The position numbers were made by a program, and so were the translations under genes. 64,000 nt of DNA. It comes from Sparassis latifolia (taxonomy: Eukaryota > Basidiomycota > Agaricomycetes > Polyporales > Sparassidaceae). Within the stretch, counting starts at the first letter, position 1, and each line of letters starts with the position of its first letter. Below the pieces are notes generated by a model that saw only the letters and a program-made list of their open reading frames with translations, searched no databases and was not told the DNA's origin. Below are positions 21,772 through 33,038 of the stretch, in pieces. Location of the stretch: positions 3,844,001 through 3,908,000 of the forward strand of contig CM031562.1 of assembly GCA_018466975.1 (NCBI GenBank), written 5' to 3'.

Positions 21772-23957
21772 CTTGTGCGAGATCCAGAGACGTCGACAGG
21801 AGCGAGTGAATAATCCCGCATTTTATAGCGGTATTTGGGGAACAGAGCATACGCGCTTCCCGCAGCCGTCTGGAAGGCCTTCCAGCTTCAGATGATTTCC
21901 TGGAGGGCTCCAGCCGGTGACGCCAAGGCTCTAGAAACCACCTCCCAATTCGCACTCAGCCAGCTCCGGGAAATGTCCACAGCTGCATCTAGAAGTCCAG
22001 ATGTCTGTTAGAAGCCATCCAGAAGTCAAATGCCCAATGTCATTATCATGCGAGGATCCATGACTGACATAGAAAGGCACGATTCGACCTCGAGATCAGA
22101 CTTCGGATTAGATAACCCTGGATATATTTGGGCTGACAAATGGTGCTTCGCGTAGAGCCCCCGAATCTGAGCAAACTTTGTGGTCCAACGATCATGCATT
22201 GAAAAGTCTACTGACCTTGTATATATACCCTGATTTGACATGGGCGTAATGAGAGCTGCGACAGATCCCGTGGACATCACCTGATCAATCCTGCCGTGAA
22301 AGCGCACAACGTGTTGCAGAAAGAATTCGAGGAGACGGACCGCTCGCCATCGCTAACCAGACTGGTGACTGTGGAGCAAGAATGAAGGGCCGTCTGAGCA
22401 ACAGTTTGTGACATCATGACCCGACCTTTCTCCGACTGCAGATCAATGATCCTCATCCGCGGGGCAGTTTTTCATACAACACTTCATTGCAGCGCAATCC
22501 AAGCGAGAGAGACAGACTCGCCCGGTTGGGCTAAGGGAAAGCGGGGCAGATGCGTAGATCAGCGTAGCCTGACACCGCCTGTGGGAGTGAAGAATTCGGA
22601 GAAAACGCCACTAGATGTCGAGCAACCCATTGTATGTCCTTTTATTTCTAAACAGTGTCTCGCCTGTTGATCTTCCGGATATCGGGTGTCTTCAATGATT
22701 GCCGTATGTCAGTTGACCCGTACCGCTTCCTGGGATACATGACAGTATATAGTCAGAGAACCGGGGGAGTCAATAGGCGCACTTCGTTGACGAAAACAGA
22801 CCCACCACAAATCTCCGCAGGAAATTCATACCCACGGTATGCACGTACACATGCATGATAGTAATGCATGAGCTGCAGCACCTCGGTATCCCGCGAAGTT
22901 GCCAGCTGTCAGAGTGTCCTGCATTGTGAAGCGGAACGGCTGGGAAGACAAGGAAACTCATATTGACTGCATGGCAGGCTAAAACGTTCGCAGCTCTGCC
23001 AATCAACACGCGCCAGGCAGTAGGAGATTACTGCACGTTGAAAGGCTCGATCGGGGTCGTGGGTGCATTCTCGACAACATGAGATGAAAAATACTAGCAG
23101 AAATATACATCACTAGTGCAGAGAAAACAACGTAAGTGATGGCAGTGTTACAAAATGGAGGTAAGACGCTTTACCACGATTGCTGCTAAGTTAGGATACA
23201 AATAGGTATTATATGGTCTCCAGTGCGGCCCTCTCATAATTACAAAGCTTACTTAGCTTTTTTTGCAGGAAGACTGGTTCGTCACGTCGATTAGTTGAGG
23301 AAAGCAGGCCACAAGTTGCTCGACGATAGATAAAATCTACCAAGATATCTTGAGAGCGCCTTTGCCGAGTTCTGCAGAGACGCGAGCATTACAGCGAAGA
23401 CTCGTATGTAGACCCCCAATGTTCGACGCTTGCAAGTTATCAGCGAGTTTCGGCCTGATACTTTTCAGCCTAAGGCGCAGTTGCTGCTCAGACAGAATGA
23501 TTCAAATAGAAGGCACAGAGATTCATCGCGAGAGTAGGCAGTGACTGTCGGAAAGGAACGGAAATGCCCGGTAATCTGGATTACGACGACGCGAACGCGA
23601 CGCGTGCAGTGCCAGTGGCGTTCACTTTCACTGTAAATCGCTGACCACTCGAATGCTGTTATTCTCAACAGGGCAGGTACTTAGCTATCTATGCAACCAA
23701 TAGACTGACTTGAAAACTTGACAAATCGATACCACCGTCCGCCAGTCATAGCCTACGGCAAGTGAACTGTTTGTGACACAGGGTAAGCCACTACTCCGTA
23801 CCCCCGCCACAAGCCCGCCTGCCAGATGTCTACAGCGGCTGCCAGGAGCCTGGATGCCACGTAGCTTCGCGTGGTAACGGATTGCTGCGCCGGTGTGCTA
23901 GTCCCATAGCTTCGTCCCACGCATGTGCTTGATGAACGGGCAGCTCACTTCTGGACA
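21772..23957. other. Intergenic region upstream of beta-mannosidase
   Basis: The sequence next to 21771 should contain the beta-mannosidase promoter; I see no clear TATA box. Beyond it, reading frames are short and unpatterned. No repeat, RNA gene or conserved exon could be supported. Confidence 0.4.
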
Positions 23958-24338
23958 TTGTAGATCACAGTGATGTGGACCCCGTCTGGTTGGAACACAG
24001 CGCCGCTTCACGGGTCGATCGTAATTGGCTGCGTTTGCTTACCAATGCCCCTGGAAGGCGAAGGAAATTAGACAAGTCCGTTCGGGTGCTTCGGTCACTG
24101 GCTCTGCTGCAATGGAGTCAAATGTTTTGATATCTCCCCTTGATACATCGTCCGAGATTTCAAAAGAGACAAGGGGGTCATTCGTCACAGATTGAATTCC
24201 TGCGACTGGAGAACCGCCGTGATGCTGTTTGGAGCGTACTCTATGGTATGTACCATTGTCTATACGCAGAAAGGAGGCTGTGAGCATGAGCCGGGCTTTC
24301 AAGAGTGCAGACTGAACATCACTATCACATATTCCCAC
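23958..24338 (-). pseudogene. Exon remnants of an unrecognised gene
   Basis: A leftward open frame contains SFEISDDVSRGDIKTFDSIA and EAPERTCLISFAFQGHW, then a splice donor GTAAGC at about 24035. The following sequence reads ITIDP, a stop TGA, then SGAVFQPDGVHITVIYNVQK and a natural stop. The TGA could derive from CGA by C-to-T change. The pattern of two protein-like exons with one stop suggests a decayed beta-rich protein. No family recognised. Confidence 0.35.
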
Positions 24339-24666
24339 AACACTTCAACAGATTTCAAAACCATGTGTTGTCAATGTGCTCCAAGTGATGTGTACTGTGA
24401 AATGGATGAGTTAGGTATACGATGACAACACATTATGAGCTTTTGGCTTCTGGATTCCGGAAACCACAATTCCAAATGTGCATGATACTTATCCAGTTCA
24501 GTATCTGTGATTTCGTTCCGGAGCAGCGTCATGATACGCTGAGAGGCCCTCAGGCTTCTGAGGCTGCGTGTTCGTTTGCGTTTCTTGTCCATAGCGGGCA
24601 TAATCTTTCGTAGTGCGGAGTTGGCCAAAAATACTAGTCCATATTTGAGGATGCTTGGACGAGTGA

Positions 24667-24791
24667 AGTTTGACTTAGCAGCGAGCTTGCGAGCATCTAA
24701 GTCAAACTAGTGCTTACTAAGCGAGAAGCTGAATGCGGGAGGACACCAGCGTCTACGTTGTCTTCCTCCTCCTCCGCATTCAGCTGTCTCG
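24667..24791. promoter_or_regulatory. Two adjacent perfect or near-perfect hairpins at the left end of the DIRS-like element
   Basis: Hairpin one has 12 bp perfect arms, AGTTTGACTTAG (24667-24678) and CTAAGTCAAACT (24697-24708), with an 18 nt loop. Hairpin two pairs GCGAGAAGCTGAATGCGG (24721-24738) with CCGCATTCAGCTGTCTCGC (24773-24791), with one bulged base. They could be recombination substrates or a structured leader of the element's RNA. Confidence 0.7.
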
Positions 24792-24851
24792 CCGAGCCGT
24801 TTTTTCATCCTGGTGTTATCAACACGCACGATCTCCACGATCTGTCAACCA

Positions 24852-26180
24852 TGCCTCAAAGTGGACCTCCCGCAGGTGTGCCGGGCAAAGACATGAGCCT
24901 ATTCGCGGGCGATGGTGAGAGATCAGTTGGGGGGAGTAGAGGCACGAGGCAGCCAGCCTCGGAAATAGCGGCCTCTTCGAGCGAGAAGCGGCGCCGCAAT
25001 GCGGAAAGGGCTAGCCGGAGAGAGGACGGCGAGGACGACGTGAGCGACGACGAGTCCGTGACTTCCTGAAGGAGAAGAGAATGATCCAGAGGCGATCGAG
25101 ACGCAGCTCGGCGGTGTACCGCAGCCTACGACACCCGAGAAGAGCATTGACAATCACACCTTACTGTCCCAGATCTTAGAAATGACACCGCAGAGCCAGA
25201 AAATTGCTCTCGCGATGTGGCAGCAAGGACATAAGTCCCAGAAGTCAGGGAAGCCCACCAACGCATGCATAGAGGGTCCCCGCTCACAGTCCTCTCCGAA
25301 AAGAAGATCGGACTCTTTTCCGCGCGGATGGCGCAGCCGCACCCACAACTCGCGGTGCTGCTTGTGAACGGGCACCACTTACCTCTCTCTCTGTGCACCA
25401 CGGCGACTATCCAAGACATCTATCACAACCCTGAGAAGCTGCACTTTAAGAAGATGTATGACCTCCAGGGAACGAAGAAGGAAATGGTCGATGTAGAGAG
25501 CTGGGCCAAGACCGAGCACAAGATGCAGCCGGAGTGAGCGGGGACGCGTGGCGCCATTTCATGGGTATTCTAGAGCGTGTTTGCGACAAGCCCTCCAGCG
25601 GCGTTTTGCTGAGCATTTCACATGGCTTTCCGAGCGGAGGACTTCACGGAATCTTTCCCGACTGTCCTCGCATTCGACATCGACATTCGACGTGCTTACT
25701 TCATGTCCTCAGCACCATTCGGTGGGATCCACCGACTATAAGGAGCATTTTGTGCAGGTTCAAATGCGATCCTTCGTGAACTCGCATCACAGGTGGCGGT
25801 GGCAGCAGCGGTGCCCAGCCGTGGGCGCTTCGACTACAGACGCCCCCCACCCGATGCTCCTCCTGAGGCTGCATCTGCCTCCGATAAGCCCTTTCGCGGG
25901 GGCAGGGCACCCACATCCGCCGGTGTGCTCTGCCTTATCTGCGGCGAGCGGACACGGGCAAACGCCTGCGTGCGAACCACAATGCACAGCGGCAAACCCG
26001 TCTTCTCCACCTGGTCTGACAACCGACTCGCTCTATTCAACACGAGCAGAGCTGTGTCTCGGCTGGAATGTGCAAGGAAAGTCTCCCTGCAAGGGCCGTT
26101 TCTGCCCCGGAACAGGTGGACATCGCTGCTCCTTCTGCGGTTCCAGCGGTCATACCGCTACGAGTAAGCGGTGCCTCTGA
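24852..26180 (+). pseudogene. Gag-like protein of the DIRS-like element (frameshifted)
   Basis: Likely start is MPQSGPPAGVPGKDM at 24852, followed by a charged segment ending DDVSDDESVTS at a stop near 25067. The next protein-like stretch is one base out of register (ENDPEAIETQLGG...LSQILEMTPQSQKI). Further slips occur near 25262 and 25540-25640 before LSEKKIGLFSARM and WRHFMGILERVCDK. The frame ends at 26180 with a zinc-knuckle-like run, GRFCPGTGGHRCSFCGSSGH plus a final Cys. Gag proteins package the element RNA. At least three indels mean it is not translated as one protein. Confidence 0.65.
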
Positions 26181-28067
26181 GCGCGATCACATCATCACAC
26201 CATACGACGCCGACGCCTTCGAGTCAATCCTTCGCCATCTCGGCCTTTTTGATCGCTATCCGTCACTTCCATACAAACTTCATTACGGCTTCCCATCGCA
26301 CGCTTGATACTCTTCATCGCACCTTTGCTCCGCCCAATCATTCATCTGGCATAGAGCATATGTCCTTCATCAAAGCATATGTCTCCGAGCAAGTATCTCT
26401 TGGACGCATGACTGGTCCATACATGAAGGACCAAGTCGAAACAATCTTGGGATCACACTTCGTCTCTTCACCTCTCGCTGTCGTCCCCAAAGCGGGCTCG
26501 AAGAAATTCCGTCTTGTCCAAAATTGCTCTTATAAAGATGAATTTGGTGTGTCCGTCAACAGCCAAATTGACTCCGACGATTTTCCCACAAAATGGGGTA
26601 CCGCAGCTCAGGTGGCCGAAATTGTGAGTGCCGCTCAATTATCTCCTGCCGCGTGAACTCGGGCAGCTCTATTTGGGAGGGGTGCACGTCCGGTCTCCGG
26701 TGCCCCCACCGTCTGCGCTGCAGATCACCCTTCCGGTCGCGGAGGGTGCACATTGCCATGCCCGTCCGGTCTCCGGGGCCATGCGGGCGCTGCCCTATTA
26801 TTAACTCGTTGCGGAGCTTGCCACTGTCTGCAAAGTTCTGACCGCTCCTGCCTTGGTCTCACAGATTGCTGATGCACCGCGCGGTGCTCAGGCTGCATGC
26901 CTTGACATTGACTCTGCCTTTCGCAACCTTCCCATCCACCCGCCTCACAAAGCCTTCCTCGTAATTCAGTGTGATGCGGGACAATTCTACATTGACCACG
27001 TCCTACCATTTGGTGTGTCGTCTGGCACAGGTGTGCAAGGTGAGCCAATGGATGCTATTGTGGACATCCTCGCAGCACATGGGATTGGCCCTTCTCGGAA
27101 GTGGGTGGATGACCTCATCAATTTTCGTTTTCCACTGTCGTGCACGGGCACCGATAGTGACCCCTTCAGATATGCATATGGTCTCACGGACATCTTTCGA
27201 ATCACCACTCCACTCGGCGTCCCGTGGCATCAAACAAAGTTATCCGATTACTCCTACCATGCTGTTTACAGTGGTTTCCTCTGGGACATCGAGCGCAAGT
27301 ATGTTTCCTTGCCTGAGGAGAAGCGAGCGAAGTATCTCTCGAAACTCGAAACCTTCCTTGTGGCATTAAGCAGAGGCCGCGTATCGCAGCACAATGCCAT
27401 GTCTATTAATGGCACGCTCTCACATGTCACCTTCGTCTACCCTCACGGCCGGGCTTTCCTCACCAACCTCTGCACATTTGTCGCATCATTTAAGAACCGC
27501 TTCGCACCACGCTATGCCCCACACTCAGTTACCTCTGACATGCGTTGGTGGCATACCACCCTCTCAGTTCCTGATGTTGGTCGTTCGCTAACTTCACGAG
27601 GCCCGCTGCAAGACGTTGGTATCTGGGTGGATGCCTCCTCCAGCTGGGGGATTGGCATTATTGTCGAAGGCCAGTGGAGCGCCTGGCGCTGGCGCGGTGA
27701 GCCAGGTTCCTGGAAGAGCGATGGACGGGACATTGGCTGGGCCGAAATGATCGCGGTCGAGCTTGCAGTGCGAACTGTCGAGGTGCTGGGTCACCGTGAT
27801 GCAAATGTCCTTATCCGGGGGGACAACCAGGGCGTACAGGGTGCATTTACACGCGGCCGTAGCCGAAATTTCCAAGTCAACGCCTCTATACGTCGTGCTG
27901 ACATAATCTCCATGTCCCTCAATATTCTTTTCACTGTGCGCTATGTTAACACTAAAGACAATTTGGCGGACCGAGTCTCTCGCGGCGACCCGGATCCCTC
28001 AATGTCTCGTCGGCTCCCATCCTTTATGCTCCCCGAGGAGCTCACTTTCTTTCTGGTTGATGCCTAA
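26181..28067 (+). CDS. Reverse transcriptase / RNase H of the DIRS-like element, with a 241 bp intron
   Basis: The N-terminal part changes frame once near 26297. From TLDTLHRTFAPPNHSS onward the frame is open. Reverse transcriptase blocks: SSPLAVVPKAGSKKFRLVQN, then DFPTKWGTAAQVAEI. There the frame meets GTGAGT (26624) and resumes after CTCACAG (26864) in the same phase with IADAPRGAQAACLDIDSAFR. Catalytic aspartates are in CLDIDSAFR and WVDDLINF. RNase H follows: DASSSWGIG, WAEMIAVELAV, LIRGDNQGVQ and NTKDNLADRVSRGD hold the acidic residues. The stop at 28067 overlaps the next start. The enzyme copies element RNA into DNA. Confidence 0.88.
26624..26864 (+). other. Spliceosomal intron inside the reverse transcriptase
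   Basis: GTGAGT...GGTCTCACAG, 241 bp, phase 0 on both sides, several times longer than host introns here. It contains two copies of a word of the type TGCxCGTCCGGTCTCCGGxGCC, near 26682 and 26760. Stops in all frames prevent read-through. Confidence 0.8.
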
Positions 28068-29407
28068 AGTGTCAGCATCGAACACTGCGCCTGCACGTGC
28101 CGGCGCGTCGTCCAAGGCGAGGGAGCCTGCAGCCACCTCGGCTAAGGTGATCACTGTAGCTCCCTCGTCGCGAGCCTTGGCCCGACAAAAACCTAGACAG
28201 CCGCGTTCCAATAATCAGATATCCCTGTCATCCTTTCGTCCTCACGTTCTTGCTCGTGATCGTCTCGAGCTCTGGACGACACCTCACGCACTTCGGTTCC
28301 GAAAGATTCTTTCCACGCACACCTCTCTCGACTCTTCTGTACAGCTCTCGAATGTCATGCTCTCATCCCTTGATGTCAATACCCGCAAGAATTATGGCGC
28401 GGGACTGCTTCGTTTCACTCAATTTTGTGATTGCCTGGGCATATCCGAAGAACTACGCATGCCCGCCCCAGAGCCCCTGCTTGCCGCATTCATTGCAAAA
28501 TGGAGTGGGCTCGTTGCTCGTACCACCGTCGACAATTGGATTGCTGGTCTCTCATTCTGGCATGCCCTACATGGTGCTGAGTGGCACGGTGCCAAGATGC
28601 TCCGCATCACCTGTTCGGCGATCTCGAAGGCGGCTCCCGCAGCGAAGCCGAAGCGCTCGCCAGTCACAATTGAGCACCTCTATGCCCTTCGTGCCCACCT
28701 TGACCTCTCAAACTCCTTTGACGCTGCCGTTTATGCTACTGCGTGTGTGGCGTTCTGGTGCTGTCGCCGGTAGGACATGCTGTCTAAATCCTTCGCATGG
28801 TACCTTAGCTGATATATAATACAGCCTCGGGGAACTTGTAATACCTTCCGTGGGTACCTTTGATCCCATCAAACATGCCATCAAGTCATCCACAGTCCGT
28901 TTTTGCATGGCCCCCGGCGGTGCTGCCTACGCCTCGTTCCACATCCCGTGGACCAAGACCACTAAGCAGCTTGGTGCTGACATCATCGCTACCGAACTCG
29001 GCGACCCCTCATCTGCCGTCGTCGCACTACGCCATCATCTACAGGCCAATGCTGGTGTGCCTCCTAGCGCACCGTTCTTTGCCTTCGAAACTGCCGATGC
29101 ATCTGGCTGGGCCCCCATGACCCGTGACTGGTTCCTAGGTCGCTGCAATACTGTCTGGGAGAGCGCGGGTTTCGAGCAGCTGACCGGGCACTGCTTCCGC
29201 ATTGGCGGCGCCACTGAGCTTCTACTTCGTGGCACACACCCGGACGTTGTTGCAACGCAGGGCGGTTGGAAGTCGCGAGCCTTTCTCGAGTATTGGCGCA
29301 AAATTGAGTCCATTCTTCCTCTTTTTATTTCCAAGTCTTTCGATCAATCTCGCCTGCAGCTCGCTAGCAATGCAATGGACTCCTTCCGCAAGAAATACCA
29401 CCTGTAG
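28060..29407 (+). CDS. Tyrosine recombinase of the DIRS-like element, two exons
   Basis: The start ATG (28060) overlaps the end of the reverse transcriptase frame in ATGCCTAA, so translation may reinitiate. Exon 1 (28060-28769) has a basic leader and a core-binding region (MLSSLDVNTRKNYGAGLLRF, TTVDNWIAGLSFWHALHG). Intron 28770-28824 (GTAGGA...AATACAG, 55 bp) keeps phase 2 and joins FWCCRR to LGELVIPSVG. The catalytic residues are Arg at that junction, HCFRIGGATE (His-x-x-Arg) and Tyr of FLEYWRKIES. It ends RKKYHL. The frame is intact. The enzyme would insert circular or linear element DNA without target duplication. Confidence 0.9.
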
Positions 29408-29860
29408 CCATATCTTGTACCATAAGCTTGTACTGCTGTTTATCCTACTGCCCCTTATCAATGCACTATTAATATACCGAGTTTATTCCCGCTGCGGATC
29501 ACTAGCCCTGGGTTGGGGAAGTCGGCGGCTTGCGCTGAGTCACGACTGCTGTGGGCTGCGCTCCTTGGGTGGTTAGCCGTGTTCTCAACGACTCTCCGCC
29601 GCTTCACGCTCGAGTTGGATTCCAGCTTCCTCTCAGCTCAAGCTCACATCACGTACAACGCCTGCCTCGCCGGTTAGATCGCCTGCGTCGAACATCCGCG
29701 CACACTGCGGCATCATCAGGCGCTGTCCCTTTGGCGGTTTCCCCGCACTCGTGAGCTCGAGCCTCTTCGCAAGACGCGGAATCCACCTCTCCCCAACCCA
29801 GGCTACTAGCACTAAGCAACGAACGCGTCAAGTGAGTTGCACAGATATATTTGTCTAAGA
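29408..29860. repeat. Right non-coding region of the DIRS-like element with an inverted repeat
   Basis: ACTAGCCCTGGGTTGGGGAA (29501-29520) is matched in inverted orientation by CTCTCCCCAACCCAGGCTAC (about 29787-29806); the shared core is 13 bp. The two arms enclose about 270 bp without coding potential. The layout resembles the internal complementary or split repeats of DIRS-order elements, but I cannot align it to the left end. Confidence 0.5.
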
Positions 29861-31188
29861 GCTCAGTACACGAGCACTTAGGAAGCGCGCGATAATGCGG
29901 TAAACCCCAGGGACAATGCAAGAAAAGCTACGGCTGCACATTGTAAGCGCGAAGTGCACAATTGCTGGCAGGCATCGTAACGACAAGGAGACAAAGTGTT
30001 AAGTAGTCCTGGAAAGTTTTATGCACCAGTTGAAGGTTAATGCTCACAGGGACATCCCGCATAACCAGAGATCCGTGCCAAAACCCGGAAGATGACAAAA
30101 GAACTGCTGCCATAGACATCACCTTAGTTTAGAGACACCGTCCACGACCCACAGTAGAGGTCCTGATGGTGAACAGGCCTGAGTAGCTCACCTCGAATAT
30201 CCAGTGCATCAAATAGTTATCGCAGAACATTCGCAACGAGATTTGTCAGAACTCCAGGCTCAAGCCTTCAGTGGCCCCATGGGTGGTGCATCGGAGACAG
30301 CTTAACCAAGACAGCATGGCCATGGAGACAGCACCGATCCTCAGGATCGTGGCATCCTATTCAAAGTAGAATAATATCTATCTCAGGCAATACACAGTAA
30401 TGGCGAGGGCCACCAATACATACCGCCAAACCATACTGCCACCTGCAGAACTGGTGCAGAATTCTGTCGGCTTGCAGGTTGCACGTAGATGTCATAGGCA
30501 CGAATGAAGCAGAGTGGCTACAACTGCCTTTGGGAGACTAGTTGCATGGCGGACATCCATGGTCGATCTCAGACTTGCTCCGTCAATCCTAGTACAAGTT
30601 ACGCCGAACGATCCAACGGGATGAAGTATTTGTTGAATTTGTCTTTTGTTGGTGGGCTATGATTTGGGACAGTGTACAATATAAATGCTCAACGGTATTG
30701 TTCGTTGACAGTCTGGACACGAAAGAGACTGAGAAGGGATGACGATCTGTCGTGATGTGCAGTGTGCTTCCCTGTAGCCCTGCTTCCTTGTACATAGTGA
30801 CGAACAGCCTTCTCAGCGTACTGCATATGCAAGAAATGCAAGAATGTACCTAATTCTTGGCTATCTCGGAGGGACGGTTACTTGCTATAGCAACCAGGCT
30901 GAGCAAACAGTGTGGCGCCGGAACTTGGTAGCGGCTGTCCATACGGTTCAAAGTGAAGCATTTTGCTGCCAACTTGTACATCCAGAATTCACAAATGCGG
31001 TACATTGATCCAGAGCGAGAGACTAAGATAGAGAACGGGTAGCAACAACTAGTGAATCAACAAGAGGTACTGCCTATCTCCGGGCATGCTTGTCAGTTTA
31101 CTGCAAGTCAGAAGAGCTGGCCATTGATCACATTGGTAGGAAGCTGCCGCTAGCATGGATATACCCAGGTTCGCGACAATCCAGCGCT
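29861..31188. other. Gene-free stretch
   Basis: No protein-like frame. A segment near 30500-30540 resembles 15745-15790. Nothing else seen. Confidence 0.4.
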
Positions 31189-31189
31189 T

Positions 31190-32440
31190 TAGCTAGTGTC
31201 TAAACGTAACAAGGACCTATTAGAGCTCATACCAGACATCGAAAGACTGCACATACTGTCGCGTAGTCCCACAATTGTCGAGCACACTCCAAAAATTGTG
31301 TGCCATTGCGGCCGAACTCTAAGTCGCATGCACTGACAAGAACTAAGTGTTCGATGATTGGCTATATAGACCGTCCGAATTCTATAACGCACCGTCTGAG
31401 ACGATCATACTCTCGTTTTTCGTGCTCGTAAGCAAGGGTCCATCTGTTCCGTAGAATCCGTTCAGCGTCATCTTGGTAACACATTGCACGTGAGTGTATC
31501 TCATTCGGAGTGGCGAGGGCCTTGAAAGCCAGATATTTCAACCTAGAAATTGGCCCAGACTTGCCAGTACAGTTAATTTGGTCGGTGGCATGTGTCTCGG
31601 GATCACCGTTAGATGTTGAATTCATGGGCATGCCTTGGCTAGTGGTGGAGTAGCGGATGTACGGTCTGCTGAAATGGTGAGGGCTCGATATATTGTATCG
31701 CCTTTTATAAGTTTCGAGAGACGCCACAGCAGTACTCACTCAAGCAACGAGTTCATACATAGCCGGAGCACCGAGGTGGATTCTAGAAAAGCAGAGGAAG
31801 TGACAACACAGGTCCGACTACTGCGGAGCAGATAACCTTCGCCAATAGAATACAGAGGAGGATGACAGAAAGCCTGTCATTAAAGCGCCACACCACAAAA
31901 AGTTTCCATAACGGCACCCGAGGCTTGTAAAGCAATTGGGAGAAGATATAGCCGGCAGTCACAACGCGGACAGTGCTTCAACGGAACCGCACATCTGTAG
32001 GCAAGTGACAAAAGAAAAGAGACCTCCGCTTTCGCAAGTACAGATATTGCTGGCTCAGTAGAATAATATGTATCCATCCAAAGATCTCGGTGTAGTAACA
32101 GGGTGTGAAGAGGAATTCGTAATAGCTTACTATGGAAAACCCCCGTTAGATTATCACGATGCCCATTAGGAGCAAATACGACAAAAATCACTCACCAGCC
32201 ACGACATCACTAGGCTTGTAAAGCCGCTGCGAGTTGCCACCGTAAGGCGAGAACTCTGGAGTGCCTTCGGACTTCGAAAGATACCTGATCCTCTGCCAAG
32301 ACACTGATCCAAATATGTGGAGCCATTGTATCCGGATCACTAAGGCTGAATCAAACTTGAATCGTTCAAGTGCGAGTTGTGATGCATCAAAGCGCGTCCC
32401 AGAGAGCAGCACATGTGATTCCTAGGATGTTCAGCAAAGC
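31190..32440 (-). other. Possible leftward multi-exon gene or relic, unrecognised
   Basis: Three protein-like stretches lie on the minus strand. At 32412-32190: LALERFKFDSALVIRIQWLH and SPYGGNSQRLYKPSDVVAG followed by a good donor (GTGAGTG). At 32130-31880: a hydrophobic or Cys-containing stretch in more than one frame. At 31739-31362: ISRLKYLAFKALATPNEIHS and ERILRNRWTLAYEHEKREYD. The joins between them are not consistent, and I cannot assign a family. It may be a decayed gene. Confidence 0.22.
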
Positions 32441-33038
32441 GTTCATGTTAGTTGCAATTGGTTTTGCAAATCATCGGTTGCAGAGTAGAAAGGCAGTAGT
32501 GAAGGTGACTCAACTCCGCCAACGTGGCTGACTCGGACGCCACCACGCCGCTCGCGCGCGTACTCGGAGTCGTGCAGACCCAGTAGTTGGAAAACGAACG
32601 TTGCGATTAATCGCCTTCATCGATCCAATAATGACTCACGTTATTGATGTTTGTTACTGGTCAAAGTCGAGAAACAGGCCCTTTCTGAGCTTCCCTCTGC
32701 GCGATGACCTTCGACGTCAAGTTCAGTTAGCTGAACCCTTTTAGTTACGGTCCTCAGCGTCTGTATCTGCTGAACATCAGGACTTCGGAGACACACGGTG
32801 CGTTTACGCCCGTTCAGGCCATACATCATCCATTATTCTTCAGAAGGGTTTGAAGGGAAGTCCAACTGCAAATTGCATACAACTTAAACGTCGTCAATTA
32901 ATATAATGTAGAACGTGACGTGAGGAGTAGTACGTCGGTCAAGATGACATGAGCAGTCGAATATAAAACAAAACGAATTACGAATAAGGGAGCACAACAT
33001 AACCTTAGCTGCGTCCGAAAGTGTTCGCGTAGTCCAAG
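32441..33038. other. Intergenic
   Basis: Short stretch downstream of the leftward gene ending at 33039. It contains no supported feature beyond that gene's probable 3' untranslated region. Confidence 0.3.

Larger units (their letters stand above)
24620..29860 (+). mobile_element. DIRS-like (tyrosine recombinase) retroelement
   Basis: Order on the plus strand: structured left region, Gag with zinc knuckle, reverse transcriptase plus RNase H, tyrosine recombinase, right non-coding region. Reverse transcriptase plus tyrosine recombinase and no DDE integrase or aspartic protease defines the DIRS order. The adenine methyltransferase found in many DIRS elements is not visible. Edges are estimates: short similar strings ACTAGTGCTTACTAAGC (24706) and ACTAGCACTAAGC (about 29805) occur near the two ends. 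Gag and the N-terminus of the reverse transcriptase carry frameshifts, so this copy is probably inactive. Confidence 0.85.

Noticed and set aside
24620..29860. LTR retrotransposon (Gypsy or Copia)
   Set aside because: There is no aspartic protease, no DDE integrase and no long terminal direct repeat; a tyrosine recombinase is present instead.
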